The notes beneath the pieces were generated by a model. It saw only the letters and a program-made list of their open reading frames with translations. It had not been told where the DNA came from and did no database searches. From CAIKLP01 sp965279595 (GTDB taxonomy: Bacteria; Bacteroidota; Bacteroidia; Sphingobacteriales; Sphingobacteriaceae), in contig OZ257246.1 of assembly GCA_965279595.1 (NCBI GenBank), forward strand, positions 2,108,001-2,172,000: a stretch of 64,000 bases of DNA, written 5' to 3'. The position numbers were made by a program, and so were the translations under genes. Positions 37,017-46,485 of the stretch are shown here, in pieces. Position 1 is the first letter of the stretch, and each line of letters starts with the position of its first letter.

Positions 37017-38351
37017 ATGAATGACAATAAAAAAGTCGCTTTTTATACTCTAGGTTGTAAATTGAATTACTCCGAGACTTCTACCATAGGTCGACTTTTT
37101 GAAGATAAAGGCTATCAAAAAGTTGAATTTCATGAAGCTGCTGATGTGTATGTCATCAATACTTGCTCTGTTACTGATCATGCTGATAAGAAATGCAGAA
37201 AAGTAGTGAAAGAAGCACTCAAGCACGCCCCAAATGCTTATGTTATTATTATTGGCTGTTATGCTCAATTAAAGCCTCAAGAAATTGCAAATATACCTGG
37301 CGTAGATTTAGTGTTAGGTGCTTCAGAAAAATTCCAGTTATTAAATTATCTTGATGATTTAACAAAATCTGGAAAGGCTAAAGTATTTAATCAGCCAATA
37401 GAAGAAGCTACTTCATTTATTTCTTCTTTTTCATATGGTGATAGAACTCGTACATTTTTGAAAGTGCAAGATGGCTGTGATTATTCTTGCACATTTTGTA
37501 CTATTCCACTTGCAAGAGGAAACAGTAGAAGCGATAGTATAGCTAATGTGGTTTCGAATGCGCAACAAATTGCAGCTTCAGGCATTAAAGAAATTGTTTT
37601 AACAGGAGTTAATATTGGCGATTTTGGTGATAAAAATACTGGTAATTTTCTTTCATTAGTTAAAGAATTAGATGAAGTGGATGGAATTGATAGAATTAGA
37701 ATTTCATCCATCGAACCAAATTTATTAACTGATGAGATCATTTCTTTTGTTGCTCAATCGAAAAGATTTGTACCCCATTTTCATATACCATTGCAATCAG
37801 GTTCAAACAAAATATTGGGTTTGATGCGAAGAAGATATAAAAGAGAATTATATGTAGATAGAGTTGCACAAATAAAATCTTTAATGCCAGATTGTTGTAT
37901 TGGGGTAGATGTAATTGTGGGTTTTCCTTCAGAAACTCATGAAGACTTTTTAGAAACTTATGATTTTCTTAATCAACTAAATATTTCTTATTTACATGTG
38001 TTCACTTATTCTGAAAGAGAAAATACAGTAGCCATTGAAATGCCTAATCCTGTTGCACTTTCGGTAAGAAATGATAGAAGTAAAATGTTGCATATCCTTT
38101 CTGAAAAAAAGCGAAGAGCCTTTTATGAATCACAATTGGGTAAAACAGAATCAGTTTTATTTGAAGCGGATAGCAAAAATGGAATCATGCATGGGTTTAC
38201 TAGAAACTATGTAAAAGTAGCTGCCAAATATGACCCAGTTTTAATAAATGAATTAATGCCAATTCAATTAATAAATATCAATGAAGAAGGAACGGTTTCA
38301 ATTGCAGAAATGGTTCCTGAATCAAAATCAAATAACTATCATTTAGCTTAA
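37017..38351 (+). CDS. mtaB: tRNA (N6-threonylcarbamoyladenosine-C2)-methylthiotransferase MtaB
   Basis: Radical-SAM enzyme that converts t6A37 to ms2t6A37 in tRNA. The ATG at 37017 gives MNDNKKVAFYTLGCKLNYSE, the family N-terminus; a longer frame from 36894 would overlap the DUF5686 gene and adds unrelated residues. First iron-sulfur cluster: C14, C50 and C81. Radical-SAM cluster: C154, C158 and C161 (GCDYSCTFC). SSIEPNLLTDEI and HFHIPLQSGSNKILGLMRR follow, with a TRAM-like C-terminus. 444 residues. First gene of a run with lgt, gtrA-like and suhB-like genes. Confidence 0.94.
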   Translation: MNDNKKVAFYTLGCKLNYSETSTIGRLFEDKGYQKVEFHEAADVYVINTCSVTDHADKKCRKVVKEALKHAPNAYVIIIGCYAQLKPQEIANIPGVDLVLGASEKFQLLNYLDDLTKSGKAKVFNQPIEEATSFISSFSYGDRTRTFLKVQDGCDYSCTFCTIPLARGNSRSDSIANVVSNAQQIAASGIKEIVLTGVNIGDFGDKNTGNFLSLVKELDEVDGIDRIRISSIEPNLLTDEIISFVAQSKRFVPHFHIPLQSGSNKILGLMRRRYKRELYVDRVAQIKSLMPDCCIGVDVIVGFPSETHEDFLETYDFLNQLNISYLHVFTYSERENTVAIEMPNPVALSVRNDRSKMLHILSEKKRRAFYESQLGKTESVLFEADSKNGIMHGFTRNYVKVAAKYDPVLINELMPIQLININEEGTVSIAEMVPESKSNNYHLA

Positions 38352-38356
38352 AAAAT

Positions 38357-39529
38357 ATGTATCCAACTTTTTCAGATTTATTAAAAGATTTAACAGGCTT
38401 TAACATACTATTACCTATCCAAATGTTTGGATTGATGGTGGCTTTGGCATTTGTAGCTGCACATTATGCCATCACAAGTGAATTAAGAAGACATTCAATT
38501 AATGGAAACCTTAAATCACATTTTAAATCTGTAACAATTGGATTGCCAGCAAGTAAATCGGAATTAATTATTAATGGAATTTTTGGATTTATAATTAGTT
38601 ATAAATTATTTTATTTATTTTTTAATTATGCTGCATTTAATGCAGACCCTCAAGATGCATTGTTATCGTTAAAGGGGTATTTCATTGGCGGAGTTTTGGG
38701 AGCGGCAGGAATGGTTTATTGGACTTATTTAGAGAAAAAGAAACAACAATTGCCTCAACCTATTACAAAGCAAATTGAAGTTTTCCCTTACCAATTAATG
38801 GGAAACATTACGGTAATTGCTGCTGTTTGTGGAATTATAGGATCAAAGATATTTCATAATCTAGAAAATTGGGATCAGTTTATTCAAGACCCAGTTGGTT
38901 CAATGATTTCGTTTTCCGGATTTACATTTTATGGTGGATTAATTTGTGGTTTCGCTGGAATCATTTATTATGCGAAGAAAAAAAATCTCGGAATAGGTTA
39001 TGTAATAGATTCTGCAGCCCCTGGTTTGTTGTTGGGTTATGGTATTGGAAGATTAGGCTGTCACTTAGCGGGAGATGGGGATTGGGGAATTGTAAGTGAA
39101 GGAACAAAGCCGAATTGGTTAAGTTTTTTACCTGATTGGATGTGGTCTTTTAAATTTCCTCATAACGTAATTTCAGAAGGAATTCCTATACCAGGTTGTG
39201 TTGGCAGACATTGCAATGAATTGCCATTTGGTGTTTACCCAACATCTTTTTATGAATCAATGGTTGCCATTTTATTGTTTTTTGTATTGTGGTCATTGAG
39301 GAAAAGAATTACTATGCCAGGTATTTTATTCTCCATTTATTTAATGATGAATGGTCTCGAAAGATTTTTTATAGAGAAAATTAGAGTAAATAATTTATAT
39401 CATGTTTCGGGAATGGCATTCACTCAAGCAGAACTTATATCTTCTATGATATTTTTAATAGGTGTGGTTTCTGCGTTTTACTTTTATTATCAATCAAAAA
39501 AAACGCATGCAACAGAAAGGGCCAATTAA
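38357..39529 (+). CDS. lgt: Prolipoprotein diacylglyceryl transferase family protein (Lgt)
   Basis: Polytopic inner-membrane enzyme that attaches diacylglycerol to the lipobox cysteine of prelipoproteins. The 390-residue chain is longer than E. coli Lgt (291) and carries the YGIGRLGCHLAGDGDWG and YPTSFYESM motifs; the usual GRxxNFxNxE reads GRLGCHLAGD here, so the acidic residue is Asp. Several hydrophobic helices are visible. Starts 5 bases after mtaB and overlaps the GtrA gene by 23 bases. The window encodes several lipoproteins that would be substrates. Confidence 0.82.
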   Translation: MYPTFSDLLKDLTGFNILLPIQMFGLMVALAFVAAHYAITSELRRHSINGNLKSHFKSVTIGLPASKSELIINGIFGFIISYKLFYLFFNYAAFNADPQDALLSLKGYFIGGVLGAAGMVYWTYLEKKKQQLPQPITKQIEVFPYQLMGNITVIAAVCGIIGSKIFHNLENWDQFIQDPVGSMISFSGFTFYGGLICGFAGIIYYAKKKNLGIGYVIDSAAPGLLLGYGIGRLGCHLAGDGDWGIVSEGTKPNWLSFLPDWMWSFKFPHNVISEGIPIPGCVGRHCNELPFGVYPTSFYESMVAILLFFVLWSLRKRITMPGILFSIYLMMNGLERFFIEKIRVNNLYHVSGMAFTQAELISSMIFLIGVVSAFYFYYQSKKTHATERAN

Positions 39530-40010
39530 TAAATCATTTCGAAGAAAACATATTCGACAAAGGTTAAGAGCGGTTCCAAAGAAAGCCTATAATAACAAAG
39601 TAGTTCGTTATATTTTTTCTGGTGGAACTGCTACAGCTGTGGATGTTTCAACATTTTTTATCATGTACAATTATGTGTTGCATCAACAAGCATTTGTTTA
39701 TGAACACATTGACATTGCGGCACATATTTTGGCTTTGTGTGTTTCTTTTTCATTCGGATTAGTGACCAATTTTTTGATTACTAAATATTTTGTTTTTAGT
39801 GAATCTAACATTAGGGGTAGAGAGCAATTTGTTAGGTATTTATTAGTGGCATTAATTACTTTTGTGGGTAATTATTTTATGATGAAATTATTGGTAGAAG
39901 TGTTTAATGTATGGCCTACCGTAGCACGATTAATTGCAGTGGCTATCATTGCATTTTTAAGTTTCAGATTACATAAAGTTTTTACTTTTAAAGTTAAACT
40001 GCCAGAATGA
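39507..40010 (+). CDS. GtrA family membrane protein
   Basis: 167 residues from ATG 39507 (MQQKGPINKSFRRKH); a longer frame from 39462 would lie deep in lgt. After a very basic N-terminus there are four hydrophobic helices (about 40-60, 75-95, 110-130, 138-157) with the family pattern VRYIFSGGTATAVDVSTFF and LVTNFLITKYFVF. GtrA-like proteins are associated with flipping of lipid-linked sugars for surface polysaccharides. It overlaps lgt by 23 bases and suhB-like by 4 bases. Confidence 0.85.
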   Translation: MQQKGPINKSFRRKHIRQRLRAVPKKAYNNKVVRYIFSGGTATAVDVSTFFIMYNYVLHQQAFVYEHIDIAAHILALCVSFSFGLVTNFLITKYFVFSESNIRGREQFVRYLLVALITFVGNYFMMKLLVEVFNVWPTVARLIAVAIIAFLSFRLHKVFTFKVKLPE

Positions 40011-40807
40011 TGAAAGAGAACTATCGGAACCTAACTGAGCAAGTAACTATTTTAACAAGCAATGTGGTCTTGTATATTTCTGATCAAGCCAAGCAATTCA
40101 CTTCTGATAAAATTGAACATAAAGGGCTGAATGATTTAGTTTCTTATGTAGATCAAACGGCTGAAAGGATGATTGTAAAAGGGCTTCAAGCCATTTTACC
40201 TGAGGCTGGTTTCATCACTGAAGAACAAACAATAGCTACCGAAGATAAACCATACAAATGGATTATTGATCCGCTTGATGGAACCACCAATTTTATTCAT
40301 GGTTTACCTTGCTATGCCATAAGTATTGCTTTAATTTATCAAAATGAATTGGTAATTGGTGTGGTTCATGAGATTAATAGAGATGAATGTTTTTATGCTT
40401 GGAAAGATGGAGGTGCTTATTTAAATGGTAAACCTATTTCAGTTTCAGCTAAAGCAAGCCTTCAGGAATCATTAGTTGCTACAGGCTTCCCTTATACCAT
40501 GTTTGCTGAATTAGATGCTTACATGGAGCTCTTAAAGGTGTTGATGAGAAATTCTCATGGAGTTAGAAGGTTGGGTTCCGCCGCTGTTGATTTGGTTTAT
40601 GTTGCATGCGGACGATTTGAATCTTTCTTTGAATATAATTTAAATGCTTGGGATGTAGCGGGCGGTTGTTTAATTGTGCAAGAAGCAGGAGGGAAGGTTA
40701 CGGATTTTGTTGGAGGTGATGATTTTGTTTTTGGTAGAAGATTAATTGCTTCAAATGGACATACTCATAAAGAGTTGCAGGAAATCATTCAAGCATATTT
40801 TGTTTAG
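40007..40807 (+). CDS. Inositol monophosphatase family protein
   Basis: 266-residue Mg2+-dependent sugar/inositol phosphatase. Metal-binding elements: FITEEQ (Glu of motif A), WIIDPLDGTTNFIHG (D-P-L-D-G-T), and AWDVAGGCLIVQEAGG. SuhB/CysQ-type members act on myo-inositol-1-phosphate or 3'-phosphoadenosine-5'-phosphate; the sequence best resembles the SuhB side but substrate is not certain. Its start overlaps the GtrA stop by 4 bases. Confidence 0.88.
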   Translation: MMKENYRNLTEQVTILTSNVVLYISDQAKQFTSDKIEHKGLNDLVSYVDQTAERMIVKGLQAILPEAGFITEEQTIATEDKPYKWIIDPLDGTTNFIHGLPCYAISIALIYQNELVIGVVHEINRDECFYAWKDGGAYLNGKPISVSAKASLQESLVATGFPYTMFAELDAYMELLKVLMRNSHGVRRLGSAAVDLVYVACGRFESFFEYNLNAWDVAGGCLIVQEAGGKVTDFVGGDDFVFGRRLIASNGHTHKELQEIIQAYFV

Positions 40808-40847
40808 ATTTAATATCCTTTTCTTAATTTAATTAAATCCCGATTTA

Positions 40848-41045
40848 ATGAAAAAACTTAAAGGCCTGTTTGAAAGGAAAAGTTCAAGGATGTTTTTATA
40901 TGGAACCTCTTTCGCATTTATTGCAGCTGGAATTTATTTTTTCCTCAATTATAGAAATACTCTTATTTTTCTACCTGCTGTTGGCTATACAATTAAAGGT
41001 TATTTTGCGAAATTTCTGGAAGTAAAATATGAGAAAGCTGAGTAG
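40848..41045 (+). CDS. Hypothetical small membrane protein
   Basis: 65 residues with a basic N-terminus (KKLKGLFERKSSR), a hydrophobic helix at about 16-34 and a second weaker one at about 38-52, then a charged tail. I do not recognise a family. It starts 40 bases after the inositol monophosphatase stop and is followed by a terminator, so it could be the last gene of the mtaB run. Codon use looks like its neighbours. Confidence 0.55.
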   Translation: MKKLKGLFERKSSRMFLYGTSFAFIAAGIYFFLNYRNTLIFLPAVGYTIKGYFAKFLEVKYEKAE

Positions 41046-41109
41046 TCAAATATAAATTGATACCTAACAAACGCTGATTAAGTTTTTATTATTTTGAATT
41101 TCAAACACA

Positions 41110-41141
41110 AAAAAGCCCCGATAAAATTATCGAGGCTTTTT
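41110..41141. terminator. Bidirectional terminator between the small membrane protein and smc
   Basis: Stem AAAAAGCCCCGATAA / TTATCGAGGCTTTTT with one mismatch (41110-41124 with 41127-41141), A-rich before and T-rich after, so it can serve both the forward gene ending at 41045 and smc ending at 41161 on the reverse strand. Confidence 0.88.
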
Positions 41142-41160
41142 ATTTTTTCATCCAATAAAA

Positions 41161-44100
41161 TTAGGCAGCTGCAGGTTCTAACTGACGTAAGTCAACAGCA
41201 ACTACTCTTGAAACTCCTTGCTCTACCATAGTTACTCCATAAACTACATCAGTGCTAGCAATGGTGCGTTTATTATGGGTAACAATGATAAATTGTGATT
41301 CATCAGAAAACTTGCGAATGATCTTGTTGAACTTGTCAATGTTCGTATCATCTAAAGGTGCATCCACCTCATCAAAAATACAGAACGGTGCCGGTTTCAA
41401 TAAATAAAGGGAGAATAAAATTGCTGTAGCCGTGAGTGTCTTTTCTCCTCCTGATAATTGATTGATTGTTAAAGGGCGTTTGCCTTTTGGTTTTGCAATA
41501 ATATCAATATCTGAATCTAATGGATCTTCCGGATTCAACAAAATCAAATCGCATGAGTCTTCTTCATTAAATAATGACCTAAATACAATAATGAAATTGT
41601 CACGGATTTGTGTAAACGCTTCCATGAATTTTTCTTTTGCAGTATCATCAATTTCTTTAATGGTATCTAGTAATGATGCTTTCGCATTTAATAAATCTGT
41701 TTTTTGCTCTGTAATGAAAGTGAATCGTTTATTCATTTCATCATAAGCTTCCATTGCCAATGGGTTAATCGGACCGTAATTATCAATTTGATTTTTGATT
41801 CGATCCGTTTTCACTTTTAAGGCTTCTTCATTTTCACCTTCTGGCATTTCAATTTCTTGCAAATCATCTATATCAACTGAGAACTCAACAGATAAGCGTT
41901 CTTTTAAAGAAGTTAAATCCATTCGCAATTCTGTTTTGCGATCTCTGATATTGGTGAATGTTAATTCCGATTCTTCTTTAGTATGTCTTACTTCTCTTAA
42001 TTGATCTTCTAACAATGTAATTTTTTCTCTCGAAACATGATAGTCAGATTCAACTTCTTGGGTAGCCTTTTCTATTTGATCCTTTTCTTCATACATTCCT
42101 AATAACTCGGTATCTGAATTATCATGAATCTTCAGAATCTCTTCCATGCCTTGTGTAGCAGCATCATACTCTGCAGCATTGATGTATATTCGCTCATTCA
42201 ACATCTTCAAATTATTTTGTTTATACTCAATTTCTTTTTCTAAACCTGATACTCTGTTTTGTTGTTGATGAAAGGCAATGTTACGTTGATTATAAGTTGA
42301 TGAACGTTCCGTTAACTGATCATTTAATTGATTAAAATTAGCTTGTACATCTTGTACGTGTTGCGAATATGATTCCTTGTGTTGCAATGCCGACTCTAAT
42401 TCAGGAACCATTGCATTCAACTGATTTTGATAATCTTCAATTTTAGAAAGAATATCTTCTTTTCTAATGCTGCTGTTACTAATGAAAGTTAAGTACTGTT
42501 CTTGTCTAGTTTTATAAGAAATTAATTCTGTATTTATTTTATTAATCTCATCTTTTAAATCAACTAATAAATCAGACTGAGTACTTTGCTTTAAACTTTG
42601 GTAATGAAAAGTTAATTCATCTAATTGTTGATTGAATTGATCTAAGAAATGATTGATGTCCTTGATCTCTAATTCTAAAACTTCTAGATTTTTTGCTCTA
42701 CCAATTCTTTTCCCTTCAAACAATCCAACAGATCCGCCTGATAGCGATACTCTAGTTTTATTGTATTTACCACTCTTTGCCAACAATACTTTGCCATCAA
42801 TTAATTCAGATGTAATTAATTGCTCTTCATCTTTAGTTATGACTAAAACGTTGTTCAATAAATGATAAGCCAATCGTTGATATTTATAATCAACATTGAT
42901 TACTTTCATGGCTGGTGTAAGAGAATCTGTTGCGTTCTCAGGATCTTGAACGTGTATGTCTTTTAAGGCTTCTAGAACAAAGAAGTTCGCTTTACCTTTA
43001 GCAGATTGTCCAAGCAATTGAATTCCCGCTCTTGCCTCTTGATAAGTATCTACCACGTAATAGTTGAGGTAGTTCTCTAAATAATTTTCAATGGCAATTC
43101 TATAATCTTCTTCACAAAATAAAATATCAGAAAGGAGAGGAGCATTCTTAGACCAATCCGTATTCTTCTTTAAAAATTTAATTGATTCTGGGAAACCTTC
43201 TAAACTTTCAACTAAACTTTTAGTTAAATTAAATTCATTTTGCTTTGCATCTAATTTCCTTGATTCAATTGCATAGCGCTCTTTGATTTCGCGGATTTTA
43301 GTATCTGCCTCTTCAATATCTTTCTTTAATTGTTCTTCTAAAGTATTGGTAGATTGATAAACGGTAGACTTATCTTTTAATTGAATTTCTAATTTTTCAA
43401 TTTCTTTATCAAACTCAACCATTTCTTCTTGGCGTAAGTTTGTTTCTGTAGTAGTTCTAGTAATTTCTTGTTCTAAACCTTGTTTTTGAACAGTTAAAAT
43501 TTCTATCTCTTTTTCATTTTTATAAATGATATTTTGATTTTCTTGCAATTGGTTTTGCGCCAACTCCAATGAACTTCTGCATTGCAGATGTGATTCTTTT
43601 AATAAATCAACTTCTATTTTTAATTGCTCTAATTCATATTCAATTTCACTCAATATTTTTTGCTCTGAGCGAATTGATTGATTAAGAACTTCTAATTGTG
43701 CATCAATCCCTTCTACTGATGAACGATCAATGGCTAAGTCGGCAGATATTTTTCTTTCTTTTTCTTGTAAGAAATTTAAACGTTCATTTTTGATTTTCTT
43801 TTCGTTTTCATATGAACGAATTTTAGCTATATAATCATTCAATGTTTTTTGTTGAAGTGCTAAATTTTTCTCCTTATTTAAGGTTTCTAATTTCACTTCT
43901 TGAATGCTCGCTTCAATGGTATCAATAGAAGTATTGAATTGATTTCGTTCATCATTATGAGCCACTTCTTGTTTTTCCAAGTCCTCCATTGAACGCTTCA
44001 AACCACTGATTCTAAAGGTGGCAAGCTGGGTACTTAGTTCTTTGTATTGCTCTTTTAATTTATAATAACGTTCTGTTTTCTTTGCTTGACTCTCTAAAGT

Positions 44101-44709
44101 TTTTAAGTTTTTTTCAATTTCGAAAAGCAAATCTTCTACTCTGTTTAAATCATCCTCGGTATCTTTTAATTTATTCAGCGTTTGTTTTTTGCGGATTTTA
44201 TATTTTGAAATTCCTGCAGCTTCTTCAAATAATGCTCTTCTTGAATTATCTTTATTGGCAAGAATTTCTTCAATCATTTTTAACTCAATAATTGAATATG
44301 AATCAGAACCAATACCAGTATCTAAAAATAAATCAGTGATGTCTTTCAATCTGCATTGCACATCGTTTAAGCGGTATTCACTTTCACCTGTGCGGTAAAG
44401 TTTACGGGTAACTGTTACAGTTGTATAATCAGTTGGTAATACATTCTTTGTATTGTCAAATGTTAAAGATACTTCAGCCAAATTTGCTGGCTTGCGATTT
44501 TTTGTTCCATTGAAAATAATGTTTTCCATTTTTTCGGAACGCAATGTTTTGGTACTTTGCTCACCCAATACCCAACGAATGGAATCAACCACATTTGATT
44601 TTCCACATCCATTCGGACCCACAATTGCTGTAATGCCTTCGTCAAAGTTGATGGTGATTTTATCACCAAAACTTTTAAATCCTTTTATCTCTAATGATTT
44701 TAATCTCAC
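41161..44709 (-). CDS. smc: Chromosome segregation protein SMC
   Basis: 1182-residue SMC ATPase that organises and segregates the chromosome. Walker A is GPNGCGKS (31-38), followed by RWVLGEQ; long coiled-coil arms (about 165-500 and 680-1010) flank a hinge (about 515-665; SDILFCEEDYRIAIENYL to LVITKDEEQLI); the signature LSGGEKTLTA is near 1085 and Walker B FCIFDEVDAPLDD near 1110. Start is GTG at 44709, supported by a GGAGG five bases upstream. No scpA or scpB is in the window. Full length, no damage. Confidence 0.97.
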   Translation of the reverse strand: MRLKSLEIKGFKSFGDKITINFDEGITAIVGPNGCGKSNVVDSIRWVLGEQSTKTLRSEKMENIIFNGTKNRKPANLAEVSLTFDNTKNVLPTDYTTVTVTRKLYRTGESEYRLNDVQCRLKDITDLFLDTGIGSDSYSIIELKMIEEILANKDNSRRALFEEAAGISKYKIRKKQTLNKLKDTEDDLNRVEDLLFEIEKNLKTLESQAKKTERYYKLKEQYKELSTQLATFRISGLKRSMEDLEKQEVAHNDERNQFNTSIDTIEASIQEVKLETLNKEKNLALQQKTLNDYIAKIRSYENEKKIKNERLNFLQEKERKISADLAIDRSSVEGIDAQLEVLNQSIRSEQKILSEIEYELEQLKIEVDLLKESHLQCRSSLELAQNQLQENQNIIYKNEKEIEILTVQKQGLEQEITRTTTETNLRQEEMVEFDKEIEKLEIQLKDKSTVYQSTNTLEEQLKKDIEEADTKIREIKERYAIESRKLDAKQNEFNLTKSLVESLEGFPESIKFLKKNTDWSKNAPLLSDILFCEEDYRIAIENYLENYLNYYVVDTYQEARAGIQLLGQSAKGKANFFVLEALKDIHVQDPENATDSLTPAMKVINVDYKYQRLAYHLLNNVLVITKDEEQLITSELIDGKVLLAKSGKYNKTRVSLSGGSVGLFEGKRIGRAKNLEVLELEIKDINHFLDQFNQQLDELTFHYQSLKQSTQSDLLVDLKDEINKINTELISYKTRQEQYLTFISNSSIRKEDILSKIEDYQNQLNAMVPELESALQHKESYSQHVQDVQANFNQLNDQLTERSSTYNQRNIAFHQQQNRVSGLEKEIEYKQNNLKMLNERIYINAAEYDAATQGMEEILKIHDNSDTELLGMYEEKDQIEKATQEVESDYHVSREKITLLEDQLREVRHTKEESELTFTNIRDRKTELRMDLTSLKERLSVEFSVDIDDLQEIEMPEGENEEALKVKTDRIKNQIDNYGPINPLAMEAYDEMNKRFTFITEQKTDLLNAKASLLDTIKEIDDTAKEKFMEAFTQIRDNFIIVFRSLFNEEDSCDLILLNPEDPLDSDIDIIAKPKGKRPLTINQLSGGEKTLTATAILFSLYLLKPAPFCIFDEVDAPLDDTNIDKFNKIIRKFSDESQFIIVTHNKRTIASTDVVYGVTMVEQGVSRVVAVDLRQLEPAAA

Positions 44710-44714
44710 AATTT

Positions 44715-44719
44715 CCTCC
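44715..44719 (-). promoter_or_regulatory. Strong Shine-Dalgarno sequence of smc
   Basis: Reading CGGAGGAAATT then GTG on the reverse strand, a perfect GGAGG lies 5 bases before the smc start. This decides the non-ATG start. Most genes in this window have no such site. Confidence 0.8.
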
Positions 44720-44909
44720 GTTTTTAATTCCTGCCTGTATTTGAGGCTATCTACTATCCTATAAATATCATTAGAATTGCCTGCTTTATCAACAATTATT
44801 ATAAACAGGAAATGTGGAAAAGTAGGAGATAAGACTTAGTTTTAAGTAATTGATTTACTTATAGTTATAAATATTTAATAACATGTGTTGAAAACCCTAT
44901 TCACAAAAA

Positions 44910-44934
44910 AAAGAGGCTCTTAGGAAGCCTCTTT
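44910..44934 (-). terminator. Rho-independent terminator of gap
   Basis: On the reverse strand, AAAGAGGCT / AGCCTCTTT with a 7-base loop followed by a T run, 18 bases beyond the gap stop. The rest of the 243-base gap to smc (44710-44909) is AT-rich; apart from the smc ribosome site I saw nothing definite. Confidence 0.88.
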
Positions 44935-44952
44935 TCTATACAAGATTTTCTA

Positions 44953-46395
44953 TTAATAATATCTTAATCTGATTACCCCAGCAATTGATTTTGCTAATCT
45001 AATTACTTGACGAGTATAGCCATATTCATTATCATACCAAACGTATAATACAACACCTTTACCATCTTTTGCTAGAATGGTAGCCGGGCCATCAACAATA
45101 GAAGCATGTGTATTACCAATTAAATCGCTTGAAACTAATTCATTTGATATTGAAAATTCAATTTGCTCAACTAAACTTCCAAATAGGGAAGCAGATTTAA
45201 GCGCTTCTTTTACTTCTTCTAATGTTACTTCTTTTTTGAAAGATAAATTCAAAATAGCCAAAGAAACATCAGGTGTCGGTACTCTTACTGCATTTCCAGT
45301 TAATTTTCCTGTTAAATGTGGTAATACTTTAGATACCGCTTTATCAGCTCCAGTTTCTGTAATAACCATGTTTAAAGCAGCAGATCTTCCTCTACGATAT
45401 TTTTCATGGTAGTTATCCAATAAATTTTGGTCATTGGTATATGAATGTACAGTTTCAATATGTCCTTTATCAATTCCAAAATGATCTTCAACCACTTTTA
45501 AAACAGGAACAATTGCATTTGTTGTACATGAAGCCGCAGAGAAAATTGTTTCTGAGGCATCTTGTGATTCATGGTTTACACCAAAAACAATATTTGGAAC
45601 ACTTCCACCAGGTGCAGTTAATAATACTTTACTAATACCTTTTGCTTGTAAATGTTGTGATAAACCTTCTCTATCTCTTAAAACACCAGTATTATCAATT
45701 ACTAAAGCATCTTTGATACCGTATTGAGTATAATCAATAGTACTAGCATCTTTAGCAGCGATCATTTCAATAGTTTGACCATTAATGATCAATGCTTTAT
45801 TTTCATAATCTTCCACAATAGTTCCATTGAAAGGACCATGTACTGAATCATATCTTAATAAATCGGCTCTTTTCGAAATATCTTTATCTGAATTGCTTCT
45901 TGTTACAATTGCTCGTAAACGTAATTGCTCGCCTTTACCTGCTTGCATTACTAATTCACGGGCGGCAATCCTACCAATTCTACCAAAACCATATAATACA
46001 ACGTCTTTAGGAACTAATACTTTTTTATCTAAACCAATATGAGCAGCTAATTTTGTAGTTACAAATGCTTCGATATTCGCAAAATTTCCTTTTTCAGCAA
46101 TCCATTCCGAAGCCAATCTTCCTAAGTCAATACGAGAAGGAGCGATGGTTAATGATGCGATTTGGTTCGCTAATGCTAATGTTTCATCAATTGTGATAGG
46201 TTGACCAACAATGTTTTGAGCATATAAGTGGCAGCTTAAAATTTCACTTGCACTAACATCAATTAATTGTTTACGGAAAATCACTAATTCAATTGATTTG
46301 TCGAACCATAATTGTCCAACAACATTAATTAATGCAATGGCTTTCTTTTCCTTACCATTCCACTCTTTTAATTCTGATTCGTATTTATTAAGCAT
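44953..46395 (-). CDS. gap: Glyceraldehyde-3-phosphate dehydrogenase, long Bacteroidota form
   Basis: 480 residues, about 145 longer than usual GAPDH because of an N-terminal helical extension (1-130). The NAD-binding motif YGFGRIGR starts at 135, and the catalytic cysteine is C290 in SAASCTTNAIVPV, with HSYTNDQNL following and the closing YVWYDNEYGYTRQV. It oxidises glyceraldehyde-3-phosphate in glycolysis or works in reverse in gluconeogenesis; this long type is widespread in Bacteroidota. Its -7 element overlaps the upstream rpoD terminator. Confidence 0.93.
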   Translation of the reverse strand: MLNKYESELKEWNGKEKKAIALINVVGQLWFDKSIELVIFRKQLIDVSASEILSCHLYAQNIVGQPITIDETLALANQIASLTIAPSRIDLGRLASEWIAEKGNFANIEAFVTTKLAAHIGLDKKVLVPKDVVLYGFGRIGRIAARELVMQAGKGEQLRLRAIVTRSNSDKDISKRADLLRYDSVHGPFNGTIVEDYENKALIINGQTIEMIAAKDASTIDYTQYGIKDALVIDNTGVLRDREGLSQHLQAKGISKVLLTAPGGSVPNIVFGVNHESQDASETIFSAASCTTNAIVPVLKVVEDHFGIDKGHIETVHSYTNDQNLLDNYHEKYRRGRSAALNMVITETGADKAVSKVLPHLTGKLTGNAVRVPTPDVSLAILNLSFKKEVTLEEVKEALKSASLFGSLVEQIEFSISNELVSSDLIGNTHASIVDGPATILAKDGKGVVLYVWYDNEYGYTRQVIRLAKSIAGVIRLRYY

Positions 46396-46418
46396 ATGTG
46401 TGAGTTATATAGATAGCG

Positions 46419-46426
46419 CAAAAATA
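46419..46426 (-). promoter_or_regulatory. Candidate -7 element of gap, overlapping the rpoD terminator tract
   Basis: On the reverse strand TATTTTTG fits TAnnTTTG and ends 23 bases before the gap ATG. Its T residues are the tail of the rpoD terminator stem at 46430-46466, so terminator tail and promoter box share bases. Confidence 0.5.
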
Positions 46427-46429
46427 AAA

Positions 46430-46466
46430 AAAGATTGAACATTAAATTAATTAACATTCAATCTTT
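46430..46466 (-). terminator. Probable terminator of rpoD
   Basis: AAAGATTGAA / TTCAATCTTT (46430-46439 with 46457-46466) enclosing an AT-rich 17-base loop, 20 bases past the rpoD stop and followed on the reverse strand by a T-rich stretch. AT-rich stem, so weaker than the others in the window. Confidence 0.65.
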
Positions 46467-46485
46467 TCTTAATATTAGATTCGTA

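Noticed and set aside
44453..44764. 103-codon forward frame opposite the smc start
   Set aside because: Antisense to conserved Walker A coding sequence and without similarity I recognise; an antisense shadow of smc.
44720..44905. Possible small RNA or riboswitch in the gap between smc and gap
   Set aside because: AT-rich with no stable stem apart from the gap terminator and no recognisable aptamer.
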